NCBI GenBank assembly: GCA_034440635.1
Contig: JAOTON010000056.1
Coordinates: 999,501 to 1,063,500 of the forward strand
Direction of reading: 5' to 3'
DNA: 64,000 nucleotides
From: Lepas anatifera
Taxonomy: Eukaryota; Arthropoda; Thecostraca; Lepadidae
In this document: one piece after another, positions 45,688-57,380 of the stretch
Numbering within the stretch: position 1 is the stretch's first letter
Layout of the letters: each line of letters opens with the position of its first letter
Position numbers and translations under genes: made by a program
The notes under the pieces: model-generated
Told to the model about the DNA's origin: nothing
Database searches by the model: none
The model's input: the letters and a program-made list of their open reading frames with translations, nothing else

Positions 45688-48600
45688 ATATCAGGATCGA
45701 CGGAGACCATCCAAGCCGGGGCGAGACGGGCCCGAGAGGGGCGGGCCCATCGGAGCCGGCGAGCCCGGCGCTGTCACGGCTCCCCTCACAGGGGCCGCTG
45801 AGACAGCGCACACGGGAGCAGCAGTCGCACCGGCTACACAAGCCGCCGGCCGCGGCACCTCCCGCCTCCCCGAAGACTCCATCGCCGACGAAGAACCAGC
45901 CGCGCTGACCGATCTCATGCCGGCGGCCCCAGCCTCACCCGCAGCTCCCCGTCGCCCGCGACGATGTCCAGAATCCCAAGCCGGCAGAGCAGGAATGGAT
46001 CCACCGAGCAATTTGTGAAGATGTTCCTCGTCACGAACTCGAATGTTCTCACCCCTGAAAACCACGCGGCAGAAAACTTGGCCCCGGCGGGTGAAAACAG
46101 AGAAGAGTTTCGAGCCGTTCTCTGGCCGCCGCGCAGCGAGGGCCAGCTGGAACAGACGTCTCTTCTCAGGAATCAAAGACTCTGCCATGAAAAGAGGTGA
46201 CATGCGTCGACCAGACAAGGCACCATTCTGCGCCGGCCCCGGCTCGGTCCTACCTCCGGCAACACGTTTCGGCATGAGTTCAAATCGCCTTGCGAAAATG
46301 TCGTCACGCTTCTGGCGCCGCACAAACTTGACGATAACCTTGTTATCGCCTTGCAAGCGGTGCGCGACTGAGATGTCGGCTGCTGTGACTCCCAAGTCCG
46401 GAAAGTAATGGTTGAGTACACTCGCAGTCTTGCCCACCATGTCCTCATTCGCGTTCTTCGTGGTGAATTCATCGCATGTCAAAACCAGAGGTGCAGAAAC
46501 TTGCCAACTCGGCTACCGGAGTTTGTGACACATTTACGAAAATTGAGCTGCATAATTGTGACAAAATAGCGATCCTGACTGCATGGCTCAAAATCAAACC
46601 ACATATTTTCGAAATAGAGAATGGAGCGTGTAGGAAATATTTTAACTTAGCAGCTCTGTTCTTCAATTGCACAGCGTACTATTAGTGATACAATATTGGT
46701 ACTGTGTTCAGTTTCTACTAAAACGAGGGACCCCCGCTGCAGAAAACCCGCAAACCGCTGTCACAGTTGCCAGATCTTAACATGCAGCCCAATGGTGCCG
46801 ATTGTTAGTAGTTTGCAGAAAGTTGTCGCCTAGATACCGGAAATGTGACAGTCATTTTTTTAGAAATACACGATTGTGGGCATATTTAAGGCATTAACGA
46901 TAACGCAGATACTTTATCAAGTACTTCTCTGTCCATTTTTTCAGGTTAAATCAAATTTACAGTTTGAATCCCTTCGATTTAGCGGCCCCTATTTCTTCGA
47001 ATTTAGTATTAAGTACGCCTAAAAGCTACTAATAAAAGTACTAAGTGAGTAAAAAAATAAACATAGCTGGGCAGCAATTCTACTTAAACTGCGCAACAGC
47101 GACAAGACAAGTTAGAAATATTTATATGATGTAGAGCCTGCCAAAAATTTAAACAGGCGAGAAGCCACTTATTTTGAGGGCATATTCATTAGGTATATTT
47201 GAGATAAGTGCAGGCTAAAACTAGCTAGAATAAATATTGCTGCCCATGGCTAATCTAAGATGAATGTAGGCTATTGTAAGACTGATGCACTTTCCCATAT
47301 CAAGCTTGGTTTTTCATTGCTTAGCCTGCTTGTGCCTTAGCTGATTTGTGCCCTAGATTGGTTAGATGGATTTGGAGCTGGAGGAAGTTGGGAGAGTTGG
47401 CGCCAGCAACAGGCTGGCAACAGCAGTGATTCAGGTGAGTTTTCATGATCAAATTATCATATCAATATTGTACAGATAGCAAATGTGTGCTAATACTGCT
47501 AATGCAGTCCTCCACAAAGTGTTAACACCCACACTGGAGAGGGGCCTGGAACTAACGTGCACTGGAGGGGGCCGAGTAGACCCCCTTCTTATCTCAGAAA
47601 ATCACAGCAAATCTCAGAAAGAAATAGACTTCGAAAAACGCTGGTTGGGGGTGTGTTGCTTACTACCAGTGGTGGTAAGCAATGCACAGGACCTGAACTG
47701 CATGGAGTTAAAGCAGGATTTTGACTACACTGGATCTTTCTTTGGTATGTGAATTCCAATACCTCTGTACCTATTAGGCCAATAGACATAATTTTACATC
47801 TATGCAGGCTAGTTGCCTCAGAGTTTTTACTGCCAGAAGGAATGACCAGGCAGGTGATGATCGTGAGTGGGATGCAAATTTTAAGCATTTGATGTATTTA
47901 TAAAATGCTACCTAAGGTCCACTTTACCAACACATTTTAGGTAGATCCAAATACTGTGTTGACATTGACATTTTTTCCCTTTTGTTGATATGTGAGGTAG
48001 AAGTTTAGTGGGGGGGAAGCTGTGGTTAGGGTTCCCAATTGTGTGTACATGTACGCTCCCATTAATAGATAGGTATGTTCCCAAAAATGACTATTTTCAT
48101 GATAATTGCTACATTTAACCATATGGAAAAGTACCATAATTGGAAACACTCCTTCCAAAAATGGAAACTTCTTCAAAAAGGGAAATGCATGTCATTGGGG
48201 GAAACTGCGGTCAGAGTTGCCAATAATAGTTATGAAAACTCAGTTTACTACTTTCATGCTGTAATGGTTTGGTGCTAAAACCTTGTCTGCTGCAAAAAGT
48301 AAGGGACAGGTAGAGGACATTCAGCATATTGGAAATAGTATTCAAGTATACAATTATTATTTCCAGCTCTGTGTGACAGAGGAGGCATACGTCGCATTGA
48401 GTTTGTGACAGCCAGCATACTTTCTGCACCTCTGGTCAAAACTAAGCTCGATAAGCGACGGTTCATGTCGATGTCATTAACGCGCTCACGTAGATCATCG
48501 CTATAATTTTTCACGGAGGCGAGTTCCTGTCTTAAATTCTGGATTGTTATGTCTTTCTCGTGGGCTTCGGCTTCCAAGATCTCGACTCGTTTTTCCATGA

Positions 48601-48888
48601 TCGCGAACTTTGATTCGAAAGCAGCAATGACTCGGTCGTTTCCTGTTTCGATAAGCTTTGTATGGCGTCGAACGTTAGAGAGTTGTCCTCACCTTTTTGG
48701 GAGCGCTGACCTCGCTCTTGAACGTTTTGGCCTGTTGCACTTAGTTGACGGTTTTGCCTTTTTCTCTCTATTTTCCTTGTCATTTCGGTTACCGAGAGTT
48801 GTCGCTTTTTGCCTCCCGCACTGTCATGCCCGGAGGCCGCGTCTGTGAACACCGAGTCTCTGTCCTGCTCGCTACCACTGTCCGACAT
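45688..48888 (-). pseudogene. LINE ORF1 protein, split by a hAT element
   Basis: ORF1 proteins of L1/Tx1-like LINEs bind RNA as coiled-coil trimers. The N-terminal part (48888-48443) is a Ser/Gln/Lys-rich basic leader, then a coiled coil (EKRVEILEAEAHEKDITIQN) leading to NRRLSSLVLT. The C-terminal part (46477-45688) resumes with CDEFTTKNANEDMV and continues through an RRM-like segment (AHRLQGDNKVIVKFVRRQKR) to an Arg/Ala/Gly-rich end. Deleting the hAT element plus one GTCAAAAC copy joins the two parts in frame. A possible small frame disruption near 48560-48600 in the N-terminal part should be checked. The upstream GC-rich stretch 48889-49115 is the 5'UTR. Confidence 0.78.
46486..48434. mobile_element. 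Nonautonomous hAT element, 1949 bp
   Basis: Inverted termini CAGAGGTGCAGAAA (14 bp, perfect) and a perfect 8-bp TSD GTCAAAAC (46478-46485 and 48435-48442) are the textbook hAT signature (CAGRGGTS start). It disrupts the LINE ORF1. The AT-rich interior has only short frames and no transposase motif. One short duplication-like pair (TACCATAATTGGAAAC, CAATTGTGTGTAC) is not explained. Confidence 0.92.
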
Positions 48889-49132
48889 CTTACTGAGCCA
48901 CTGCGGGGCAAACTAACCACTGCCTCACTATTTGGTCACTGTCCTGCGATGCCTCGTCCAGAATCAAATCACTTCTTTCGGAATTACTTGTGATCTGGCT
49001 ACATTCCGTATCTCAGGCCCATCACCCGGGACCCCGCACCAACGCACACCGAGCGGGCTCACAGCATGCCCCTCCTGACACGTCCGACCGCGGCCGAGGT
49101 CAGGCGCAGACTGAATAAAATATGCAATGCTT

Positions 49133-49480
49133 AAGAAACTTGCTTAAGAACCCTGTAGCACAGAGAACATTCTATTCTAATGGTGGGCAGGTATTCTACA
49201 GCTTTTTCCAAACATGTTTGATTTTTAGATGACATCACAAAGCTACATGCACATCTTGAAATAATCCAATCTGAGTTGTAAATTTAGCCACGATTGAATT
49301 ATATCAGTTATCAGGGGTTAAATTTTACCCTCGGAATGCCAGAGTGGACGGAAAGGGAAACGAAAGCATAGGGCCTAGCATGTATTTGTTTTGTAGATAT
49401 AAATAAATTAGGGAGCTTCACTGCAGCCGTGCATGTCCATATTTTTGCCCTAATGTCCATTATTTTTTTGCCCTGACACA
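49133..49480. other. No gene seen
   Basis: AT-rich sequence that continues the original target of the half-LINE. No open frame is supported. Confidence 0.4.
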
Positions 49481-49930
49481 CAGGCGCGGCAAGAATCAGC
49501 CAGGCAGTGATCAGCCAGGGGGCGGCAGTTTATGAACCAGGGACGATAGTGATCAGCCAGGGGCGGCAGTGGTGAACTGGGGGCGGCAGTGATCATCTGG
49601 GAGCGGCAGTGATGAACCAAAGGCGGCACTGATCAGGCGGGGCGGCAGTGATGTGGCGTCATAAATCAGGGAGAAAGGGATAAATCAGGCACTATTGATG
49701 AGCTGGAGGTGGAACCAATCAGGGTGGAAGTAATGAACCCGGAGCGGCAATAACTTGCCAGGGGCAGCACAAATCAGGGTGGTAGTGATGAGATAGTGGT
49801 GACACTGTTCAGGGCATCGGTGATAAACCAGGAGCGGCACATGTATTGGGCGTGCTCAACACATGATTGGGGGTACTCAACACATGATTTTCGGGTGCTC
49901 AAATTAGAATTAGGGGTGCCCAGCACCCCC
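49481..49930. repeat. Degenerate 20-bp minisatellite with a hAT-like left edge
   Basis: Repeats of GATCAGCCAGGGGCGGCAGT drift in sequence over 350 bp. They are followed by three copies of GGGGGTRCTCAACACATGATT and a hairpin GGGGTGCCCAGCACCCCC. The array starts with CAGGCGCGGC, a hAT-like terminus (compare 62814-63124). No right terminus with TSD was identified. Confidence 0.65.
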
Positions 49931-52249
49931 AAAGAGATAGAAAATTACCTACTGCTCTTGAACTAATATGGCCTGAGGTCACGGAAGATTAGAAAGTGAC
50001 CTTGTGGTATATCAATTGAAAGTCAGTGACGAGACATACACAATGACATCTAATTTAGCGCTTTAACTTGGTTAGATTAAAATTTATCGTCCAAATACTG
50101 TTTTTGACCCCTGGTGACATGCAATGACCTCAGATAGATCGAAGGGAAAATATCGTCCCTGGAATCCGTCATATGGTAGCCAAGAATGCTCTTCTGAGAA
50201 ATCTGAGCATGTGCAGTAATTTTTGTGACTTTTAGATCATAAGACAGCTTTTCCCCATGCCTTTTCAATGGGAGAGGTCACCTCGTGACCTGACCTCAGG
50301 TCACCAAATCGAAAAAGCTCGTATGTAAATTTTGTAGACTCTGGAGTGTTAATTATGCGAAAAAAGTTTTCAAATTGATCGTTCTAGAAATGTAGCTATG
50401 GTAGATCTCAAAAGTTGAAGTGAGGTGACCTTATTTGACCTCACCTAGTGACCTGACCTAGGGTGGCCCGGGGTAGAAAATTTTAGTGATGGAGGGGAAA
50501 TGATGGGGTGAGAGGAAAACTCCTCAACCGTGGTGCCGCACGTCATCGTTTTCTGTTATTCTGAAAAATCTTAAAGGGGCATCAATGGCCCCGGTGGGGC
50601 GAGAACTAAAATGTTCGGGAAAGTTGCAGAGTCGAGCAGAAAGAACGTGTGCCATTTATGGCTGTGCAAAACGCCGCCGTTTTTCTGGTTCCGCCGGAAA
50701 AAATCCCGGGGGGAAGGAGAGTATTCAAACACCTCCCAAGTCCCCACTGGGGCGAGAGTTACAAGTTTTAAACACAAACAATTTCGAAAACATTACATTT
50801 GGTGACCTCTTGTGACTGGAAGATTTGTCTCTTTAGGAACTTCCGAGTGATAGTTACAGACTTGAGCTAGCTCTTCGAGAAGCCGTGTTACACCCGGGTT
50901 TTGTCAGCATCATTTTAGAGGACAAAACGACTTTACCTACATGAATTTAGAAATGATCTTTGGTCATAGGGTATCAATTGATCACCCTAGAGGCATGCAA
51001 AGCGACCTTTATCCTATTTAAATCCGCTCAGAATAATTTTGCGAAAAGCTGAGGGGGCTCCTATCGGACCCCTCCAGTTTTTTTGCTTATTGTTCTGAGT
51101 CAATTCAAATGAGACGCACAAATTGCTTGCAGGCCTTTTAGAGTGATCACTTTAACAACTTATTATAAAATTGGCACCAGGTTAGGTCAGGTCAACAATT
51201 CATAACGTCATTTTTAACCCATCTAAGACGATTATTTTTTCAAATGAGGATCACAAGGCCAGAGTGTAACTCGGCTTATAGAACAGCTAGATCAAGCTTC
51301 CAAACCAAGCATAATTGGAAAGATCTTGAAACGAAAAAGCTGCTCGCTGCCATTTATCTTGAGGTCAGGTCAATACCAAAGGTCACGGATTCTGAAAATT
51401 TATGTGTCTATAACTTTGAGCAAAACAAGATACTATTTTTTGTATCCCCGGAAAAACTCGAGGGGCGTTCTAATACCCTCCCTCCGCGAGGTTTAATATG
51501 TTTTAAAGCAAAATATTTCTGTATAAATTTATGTGCAGTTCACATACACCGCGAATTCATCGTAGCCTTCTTGGGTCACAAAATCTGCTCGCTTCACGTG
51601 CATACTGCCCTAATTCGAGAAGATCTGTTTCCATGACATTTTTTACTAGACATGCAATCATGGCTGGAGATCTCTTCTCGATCCAGGGGGGTCCTAGGTG
51701 GGTTAAATCTGGCACAGAAATACAAGCCCTATACAAACCCGACGGGAGGACAAAAATCCAAGGGGGTCTTACCCCTCCAACCCCCCCTCGGGGTTTCACC
51801 CATGCCATGCATGCAATGCAGGTAATGCGAGTCCTGAGGCCCAACGTGCGTTTCTTATAAGACCTCCAGAAGGTGACGGCTTCGAAGGGCAATATTCTCG
51901 AGTATTTTATTTTTTTAATCCTTGCATGGTATCTGGCATCTGAAACAGATTACTCTTGTTTTAGTTCTTTTGTACTTTGTTATGTTGTTGTTCTTCCTCG
52001 TGGTGGTCGTCGTGATCGTCGAGAGCACGCGAAGTTAAGCTCTGCGAAGGTGAATGAATGAATAGGTATTAGAGGTATAGGCAAGCTTTAGAATATTTTG
52101 TGCTAACTTTTATTCTAGTGACGATCTCTAAATTATATTATTGGTGAGTGCAGTTTACTGCTGATACCTACCTACTTTACAGCTGCTGATTCCAGTGACA
52201 GTGATGTATTACCAAACCATTTCTTCTAGCTCCCTGTTATTATCCACCC
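49931..52249. other. No gene seen; R1-like debris
   Basis: TGACCTGACCTCAGGTCA occurs at 50288-50305, a perfect palindrome apart from its core. A degraded hairpin box (GTATTCAAACACCTCCC) is near 50720, and a second at about 51463-51482. These echo the R1 hAT family, but no ends were found. A C/T-rich box near 51770-51800 is similar in style. No exon is supported. Confidence 0.4.
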
Positions 52250-53040
52250 AGTATGCAGACTGTAGCAGGAGACAATGAAATATTTGGGGCAGCTCAGATT
52301 CAAACCTAAATTGGGCAGAAATTCGGTAGCTGGTACAGACTTCTTTCCAGTAGATCAGCAGTTTTTTCTACCCATTATTTACCTGTTTTCCCACCAAATC
52401 GACACTTTTTAACCTACCAGTGGGTCAGCATTGCCCAAATTGTCAGAATCAGCTCCAAACTTTTCTTACCTGCCCCAAAGGTAGGTAAAAGTTTCCCCAA
52501 ACCAGTAGGTTTGCCCCAAGGCTGCCCCAATGAGATCTTGTTGCAATCGGCCATGTTCTGTAGGCTGGGTTATTATTTACCTAAGCCATCCCTGAACTCA
52601 AACTAGAACAGTTTGATACATTTTTAAACAGTCTGGTTCAAGAAAGTTAACATACTTTGGTTTTGGGCCACAATTTATAAAATTTTTGAAGAGTACCTAC
52701 AATTCAGAGAAATGATATGTGTTGTTTTAAATGCCTATTTTGTGTTCAAGATTTGATCCTCAAATCCCAGTCTGAAAAATATGGCAGTTGGTCAGCAATA
52801 TGCACCAGCAATCTGGAAATCTTGCTCAAATTCACACCACCAGCCACCTAAAATTTGCACCAAATGTGGTGATAATGCACCAGTCTGCAGAACATGGCAG
52901 ATTTCGACGAGATCTCGTTGGGCCAGCCTCGGGGCAGACCTATCGATTTGGGGCAGCTTTTGGTCGAGCTTGGGGCAGAGGGGGCTCTTGGGGCAGGAAC
53001 TAGTACTTGGGGCAGCAATCAGTCCGGGTAATCACCGGAG
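52250..53040. mobile_element. Putative DNA element rich in TTGGGGCAG motifs
   Basis: The left part has CTGCCCCAA-type repeats (52470-52530), and the right part has about six TTGGGGCAG repeats (52935-53015). CAGTCTGCAGAACATGGC near 52882 is inverted relative to GGCCATGTTCTGTAGGCTGG near 52549. The arrangement suggests an element with inverted subterminal regions. A related fragment is at 61570-61720. Exact ends and TSD were not found. Confidence 0.45.
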
Positions 53041-53121
53041 GAAGAAGAAAAAATAATTAAAAGAAACAACAATCATGAGTTAAAATTGTGCTGGAAAACG
53101 TAATTTGTCTCAAAAGCGTCA

Positions 53122-54735
53122 TGAAGTTGAAGTTGAAGTTTGTGTTATTGGAAAAGAGGCCTGGAATGGACCTGTGACACCAAATACTATGTCTCGGAAA
53201 GTTCTTGGATAACTTGATGGGATCTGAGTGGAAATGGTAGGTGAAGTACCATTACTCGTGCCTGAAACTATCCCTATGCCAAAACTTATCCAGGTTGGTC
53301 TTGAACATGGTCAGACTAGTCGAGGATACCACATGTTCAGGCAGGCTGTTCCAGGCGTCCAGAGACCGTACAGTGATGTGGTGCCTCCGTATTCTCCTGA
53401 CCGCCCATTGCTTCTCTAGCCTGAGATGGTGACCTCTAGTGTTGAGAGTTCCATTTGCCATCCTGATGACACCTTCAGTCTTCATAAGCCCAGAAATCAT
53501 TTTGTAAATGGCAATCATATCTCCTCTTTTTCTCCTGAAAGATAGACTAGGAAGACTCAGTTCTTGCATCCTTGTTTGGTACAGGATATTTCTTCCTTTC
53601 ACTACCAGCTTGGTGGCCCTCCTCTGGATCCCTTCAATCTTCTTTTGGTCGGCGATGAACATAGGTCCCCAGATGACGTTGCCATATTCAAGTATGGGCC
53701 TCACCAATGCTTGATGGAGTTTCTTGAATATCCTCTTGTCCAAGTAAGAGAAAGTTCTTTTGATGACGGCCAGAATTCTCCTTGCCTTTTTATTACCTCT
53801 GCAGTATGTTCATGAAACTTTAAATTTTCGTCCACTATGACTCCTAAATCTTATTCGCTTGTTGAGGTCCTGACTTCCTCCTGGCCCGTATAGAAAGGTC
53901 TTCTTGGGTTCTTTTGCCCAAGGTGAAGCACCGCACATTTCTTCAGGTTCAGTGGAAGCTGCCATAGATGAGTCCAGTGTATAATCTCATTCAGGTCGTT
54001 TTGGATTGACTCGTGCTGATCTACAGTTTCAGTTGGGCCAAATAGTTTAACGTCGTCTGCAAACAAAACTATACTGTTCTCAACCAGTCGCGGTAGGTCA
54101 TTAATGAACAGGATGAAACACAATAGCCCGAGTATAGATCCCTGGGGAATTCCACTGATTGTACTTGTCCACCCAGAAGACGTCCCATTTATGACTACCC
54201 GCTGCCTTCTGCCAGTGAGATAGGATGTGAGCCAGTTTATGACTTGTGAGCCTAGCCCATAGGCCTCCATTTTTCTTATGAGTCGGTGGGGGACAGCATC
54301 GAAGGCTTTCTTGAAATCGAGGTAAAGGACATCAACTGGTTTATTAGATTCCAGCAGCTCGCTCCATTTTTCAAAACAGTTCAGCAGTTGGGTTTCACAA
54401 GATCTCTTGGGGGATAAATCCATGTTGGTTTGGTACTATAAGGTCGTGGAGAGACAAATGGTCCATAACTGCCTGCTTGATGAACCACTCCATAGTCTTA
54501 CCCACCACCGAAGTTAGGCTTACTGGCCTGTAGTTTCCTACTTCATGCCTACTACCTTTCTTATAGATGGGTTTGACTATGGCGTCCTTCCATTAATGTG
54601 GGATCGTTCCCTCGTGCAGTGATTTGTTATAGATTTCCTGAAAGGTTTCACCCAACTCATTAGCACATTCCTTCAGAACCTTTGGGTGTAAACCATCTGG
54701 ACCTGGCACTTTAGTGGGGTTCAGGGACTTCAGCT
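53122..54735 (-). pseudogene. CR1-like LINE B, reverse transcriptase region
   Basis: From about 54735 downwards the minus strand reads KLKSLNPTKVPGPDGLHPKV, then GNYRPVSLTS, VDVLYLDFKKAFDAVPHRL, ISGIPQGSIL and the catalytic FADDVKLFG (54060). It continues into the C-terminal domain with ALVRPILEYGNVIWGP and LSLPSLSFRRKRGDMI, and ends near 53252. FRRKRGDMI is characteristic of CR1-clade LINEs. It is broken by stops and frameshifts (near 54423, 54595 and 53770-53850). The 3' end carries a (GAAGTT)n tail at 53122-53140, as CR1/L2 elements often do. The 5' remainder is at 55644-55925. Confidence 0.82.
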
Positions 54736-55151
54736 TTCACTCACCTTATTCACTCACCTTATGAGGTTCCCTGCTTGGCTAGGGCTGTCAGAAAGGCTTT
54801 CAGGATCAGAGAGGAAACCCAGATAACATAAGACGCTCCACGTCATGAGCAACATGCTCTGACTGGAATTTTGCGCCCGCACATTGACAGACAACAGATT
54901 GACAGGTAGGGCTAGTACACATGCTTCGTGTCTCTTGGATGTGTTCACTCACCTTATTCACTCACCTTATGAGGTTCCCTGCTTGGCTAGGGCTGTCAGA
55001 AAGGCTTTCAGGATCAGAGAGGAAACCCGGATAACATAAGACGCTCCGCGTCATAAGCAACATGCTCTGACTGGAATTTTGCGCCCGCACATTGACAGAC
55101 AACAGATTGACAGGTAGAGCTAGTACACATGCTTCGTGTCTCTCGGATGTG
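54736..55151. repeat. Near-perfect 208-bp tandem duplication
   Basis: Copy 1 is 54736-54943 and copy 2 is 54944-55151. They differ at only a handful of positions (for example CCAGATAAC/CCGGATAAC and CTCTTGG/CTCTCGG). Each starts TTCACTCACCTTATTCACTC. They lie at the 3' end of LINE D. Confidence 0.9.
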
Positions 55152-55680
55152 TAGCATCCATATCATGGAGGGAAGTTATAGAGTGACTCGCCCAGTGCAG
55201 ACGCCAGCTTGGCCTTGAAAGATTTTTGATCTTTTTCGGATACTACATGATCCGGAAGACTATTCCATACAGGACCACAACGGATACAAAATGAACGCTT
55301 TCTCAAGTCTGTGTGCACACGGGAGTGTTGAATTTTGTATCTGTGCCCTCTTAAGCCTGTGTAATCAGGCAGCTCAAATATATCGGCAGGTTCGATAGCA
55401 CACTTCCCGTGAAATATCCTCCAACACTGGATCAGATCTGCACCTAGCAGCCTTCCCTGGACAGAGTACTGGTTTATAGGGCTTTCAGTCGAGATCTATA
55501 ATCGAGGTTGGCTAATCCGACCACCCTTTTAGTCCAAAGACGCTGTACAGATTCTAGGACTCGCAGGTCCCCAGAGTACCCTGTGTGCCACACACAAGAA
55601 CAATATTACATAATTGGCCGGATATGAGCGCTAAAGAGAGGCATCATGAAGTCAGGGGATCTACACACAGTGGTTTTTGA
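54736..55680 (-). mobile_element. Second CR1-like LINE (D), 3' end, nested in LINE B
   Basis: Minus-strand translation of 55620-55170 gives a LINE C-terminal region (SVQRLWTKRVVGLANLDYRS, CGPVWNSLPDHVV), followed by a 3'UTR made of two 208-bp copies. It separates two parts of LINE B that are otherwise contiguous in the protein (KDQVISK at 55690 and KLKSLNPTK at 54735). It is therefore a later, 5'-truncated insertion. Frame breaks show it is inactive. Confidence 0.7.
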
Positions 55681-55925
55681 TATGACTTGGTCTTTGATAT
55701 GACTTGGTCTTTGGTGATTGTTATTTCGTCCATAATCAAACCATTGACAGCATCTGGTAGAGTTGGAACATTAGTCACATCTTCCCGAGTAAAGGTGCTT
55801 TCGAAAAACTTGCTTAATGCTTCAACTTTCTCTGCATCTGTTTTCACTATCCCTCCTCCTAAGTTCAGCGTTTCTATCCCAGACTTGGTCTTTAATCTTC
55901 TGTATGCATAATTCCAAAAGCGTTT
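55644..55925 (-). pseudogene. LINE B linker segment upstream of the reverse transcriptase
   Basis: The segment translates to FWNYAYRRLKTKSG, then GGGIVKTDAEKVEALSKFFESTFTRED, then EITITKDQVISK, the linker between endonuclease and RT in CR1-like ORF2. A 20-odd-bp duplication (GACTTGGTCTTTGATAT, twice) sits at the junction with LINE D near 55680-55710. Confidence 0.75.
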
Positions 55926-57380
55926 GGTACCGTATGTTTATTAGACACACATCGCGATTGGCAGCACACAACGGAACGTAAGTGAGGGAGAACCCCACGT
56001 TGAAGGGAGGCGGAACGTGCACGATGCCGGTCGGGTGGAGCTTCGGCTAATCGAGCGCAAACGTGACTCAGCGGAGAAAACGTACGTCCGAAACCCACCA
56101 AGATTAAGATTTTTGACTGCGCCACACACCCAACCAGCAGAGAGAGAGCACCCCCGGGACAGACCCGAACACGCGTGCGGTCGCTGACGACTGAAGAAAA
56201 GCGGTATGATATAGGAGTGGGCAAGGTGAAGTGCGATTTAGCTAGTGGAAGCGGGCCGCGTCCGTGACCGCCTGTTCAGCGCGAGGCCTCTTAAACAGTT
56301 ACGCCCAGGAGGGCACGGACGCGGACCCGAGCGTGTATGTGAGTGGGCAGACTGGTGAAGGGCGTGACGCTAATATAAATAGTGTAGGTGATCAAAACGC
56401 GTGAGTGAAGCTCAGACCAGGACGTGTGAATGCGTGCGAAGGAGCGCGGTGCTGACATAAATTGTGCAGATGACCAAGATGAGTGACAGACCAAGAGTAA
56501 GGGTGGGATGGACAATGGTGGACGCGATGCACCAAGTCAGCAACGTGGGTGAACTACCTCTTGGGTCACCAAAAATACCGCTACCAACACGGAGCTTGGG
56601 ACACCTTAACATCATAGAATGTAGTGCACGAGAGATACAATGGGCCCAAAGAAGGACCTCAAGCGGAAGTGCCAGCATCGGCCACATCACACCCACATCA
56701 CACATCACACCCATCACAACCAACAAACACATCGCTCGTTGGAAACTTCGGTCCCCGTTCGACCCACGCGACCACCGCCCCCGGCCTGCCACCGTCCCCG
56801 GGGACGAGCCGACCGACCACCACTCGACAACGGAACCCGGGATCCTGCACCAGTCCCCACGCGATGATCCCGTCTGTGTGCCGGCCCGCTCCCAACCCCA
56901 CTAGACCACGGAGTCCGGTTGCACAGAGTCGAGCTGCCTGTCAGCTCCGCCACCGATCAGTCAGACCGAAGTCCCCGTGTGCGCAATCGGGACACATGTC
57001 TGCCGCTCATGTCCGCCAGATGATCACTGCCATGTACGCCGGATGGTCACCGTCATATCCGCCAGATGGTCGCCGTCAGCTCCCAGCGACAGACCAGCAC
57101 GAGTTCCGCCGCCAACCCTCCGTCGAGTGGGTCACAGACCGGGCCAGAGCGCCCGCCCCCGGGCGGGCCCCGGCCAGACAGCAGGGGGCACGGGCGGCGG
57201 ATCGCGGAGGCAGCCGGACGGGGCCGCGGCCGTCCCCTCCAGAGTCCGCGTCCGGATGTGCAGCCCGCCAGGGCGCCGCCACATCACCCCAGGCAGACAG
57301 GCGGAGTCGCTCAGCTGCCGACGCACGTTTTTCCCTTCTTGCATCATTTCATTTTTCATCTTGTTTTTCAGCACCGCACT
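55926..57380. other. GC-rich stretch, no confident gene
   Basis: The region is CpG-rich with long overlapping frames on several strands (up to 285 codons at 56624-57481, plus). Those frames have Pro/Arg/Ser-rich, low-information translations and are probably compositional. A degenerate duplication of about 100 bp is visible at 56350-56500 (GCGTGACGCTAATATAAAT / GCGGTGCTGACATAAATTG). Confidence 0.35.

Larger units (their letters stand above)
45005..49115 (-). mobile_element. ORF1-only nonautonomous LINE (half-LINE) with TSD
   Basis: A perfect 17-bp TSD TAAAATATGCAATGCTT lies at 44988-45004 and 49116-49132. A poly(T) at the left end is the poly(A) tail on the minus strand. Without the nested hAT element the copy is about 2.15 kb: 5'UTR, full ORF1, a short C-terminal scrap of ORF2 (45240-45563) and 3'UTR. 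Endonuclease and reverse transcriptase are missing. Because both ends and the TSD are present, the deletion probably predates insertion, so the copy was mobilised by enzymes supplied in trans. ORF1 and the ORF2 tail are of L1/Tx1-like type. Confidence 0.8.

Noticed and set aside
45613..46408. Plus-strand frames opposite LINE ORF1
   Set aside because: Antisense of a GC-rich LINE coding region; the minus-strand ORF1 continues across the hAT excision.
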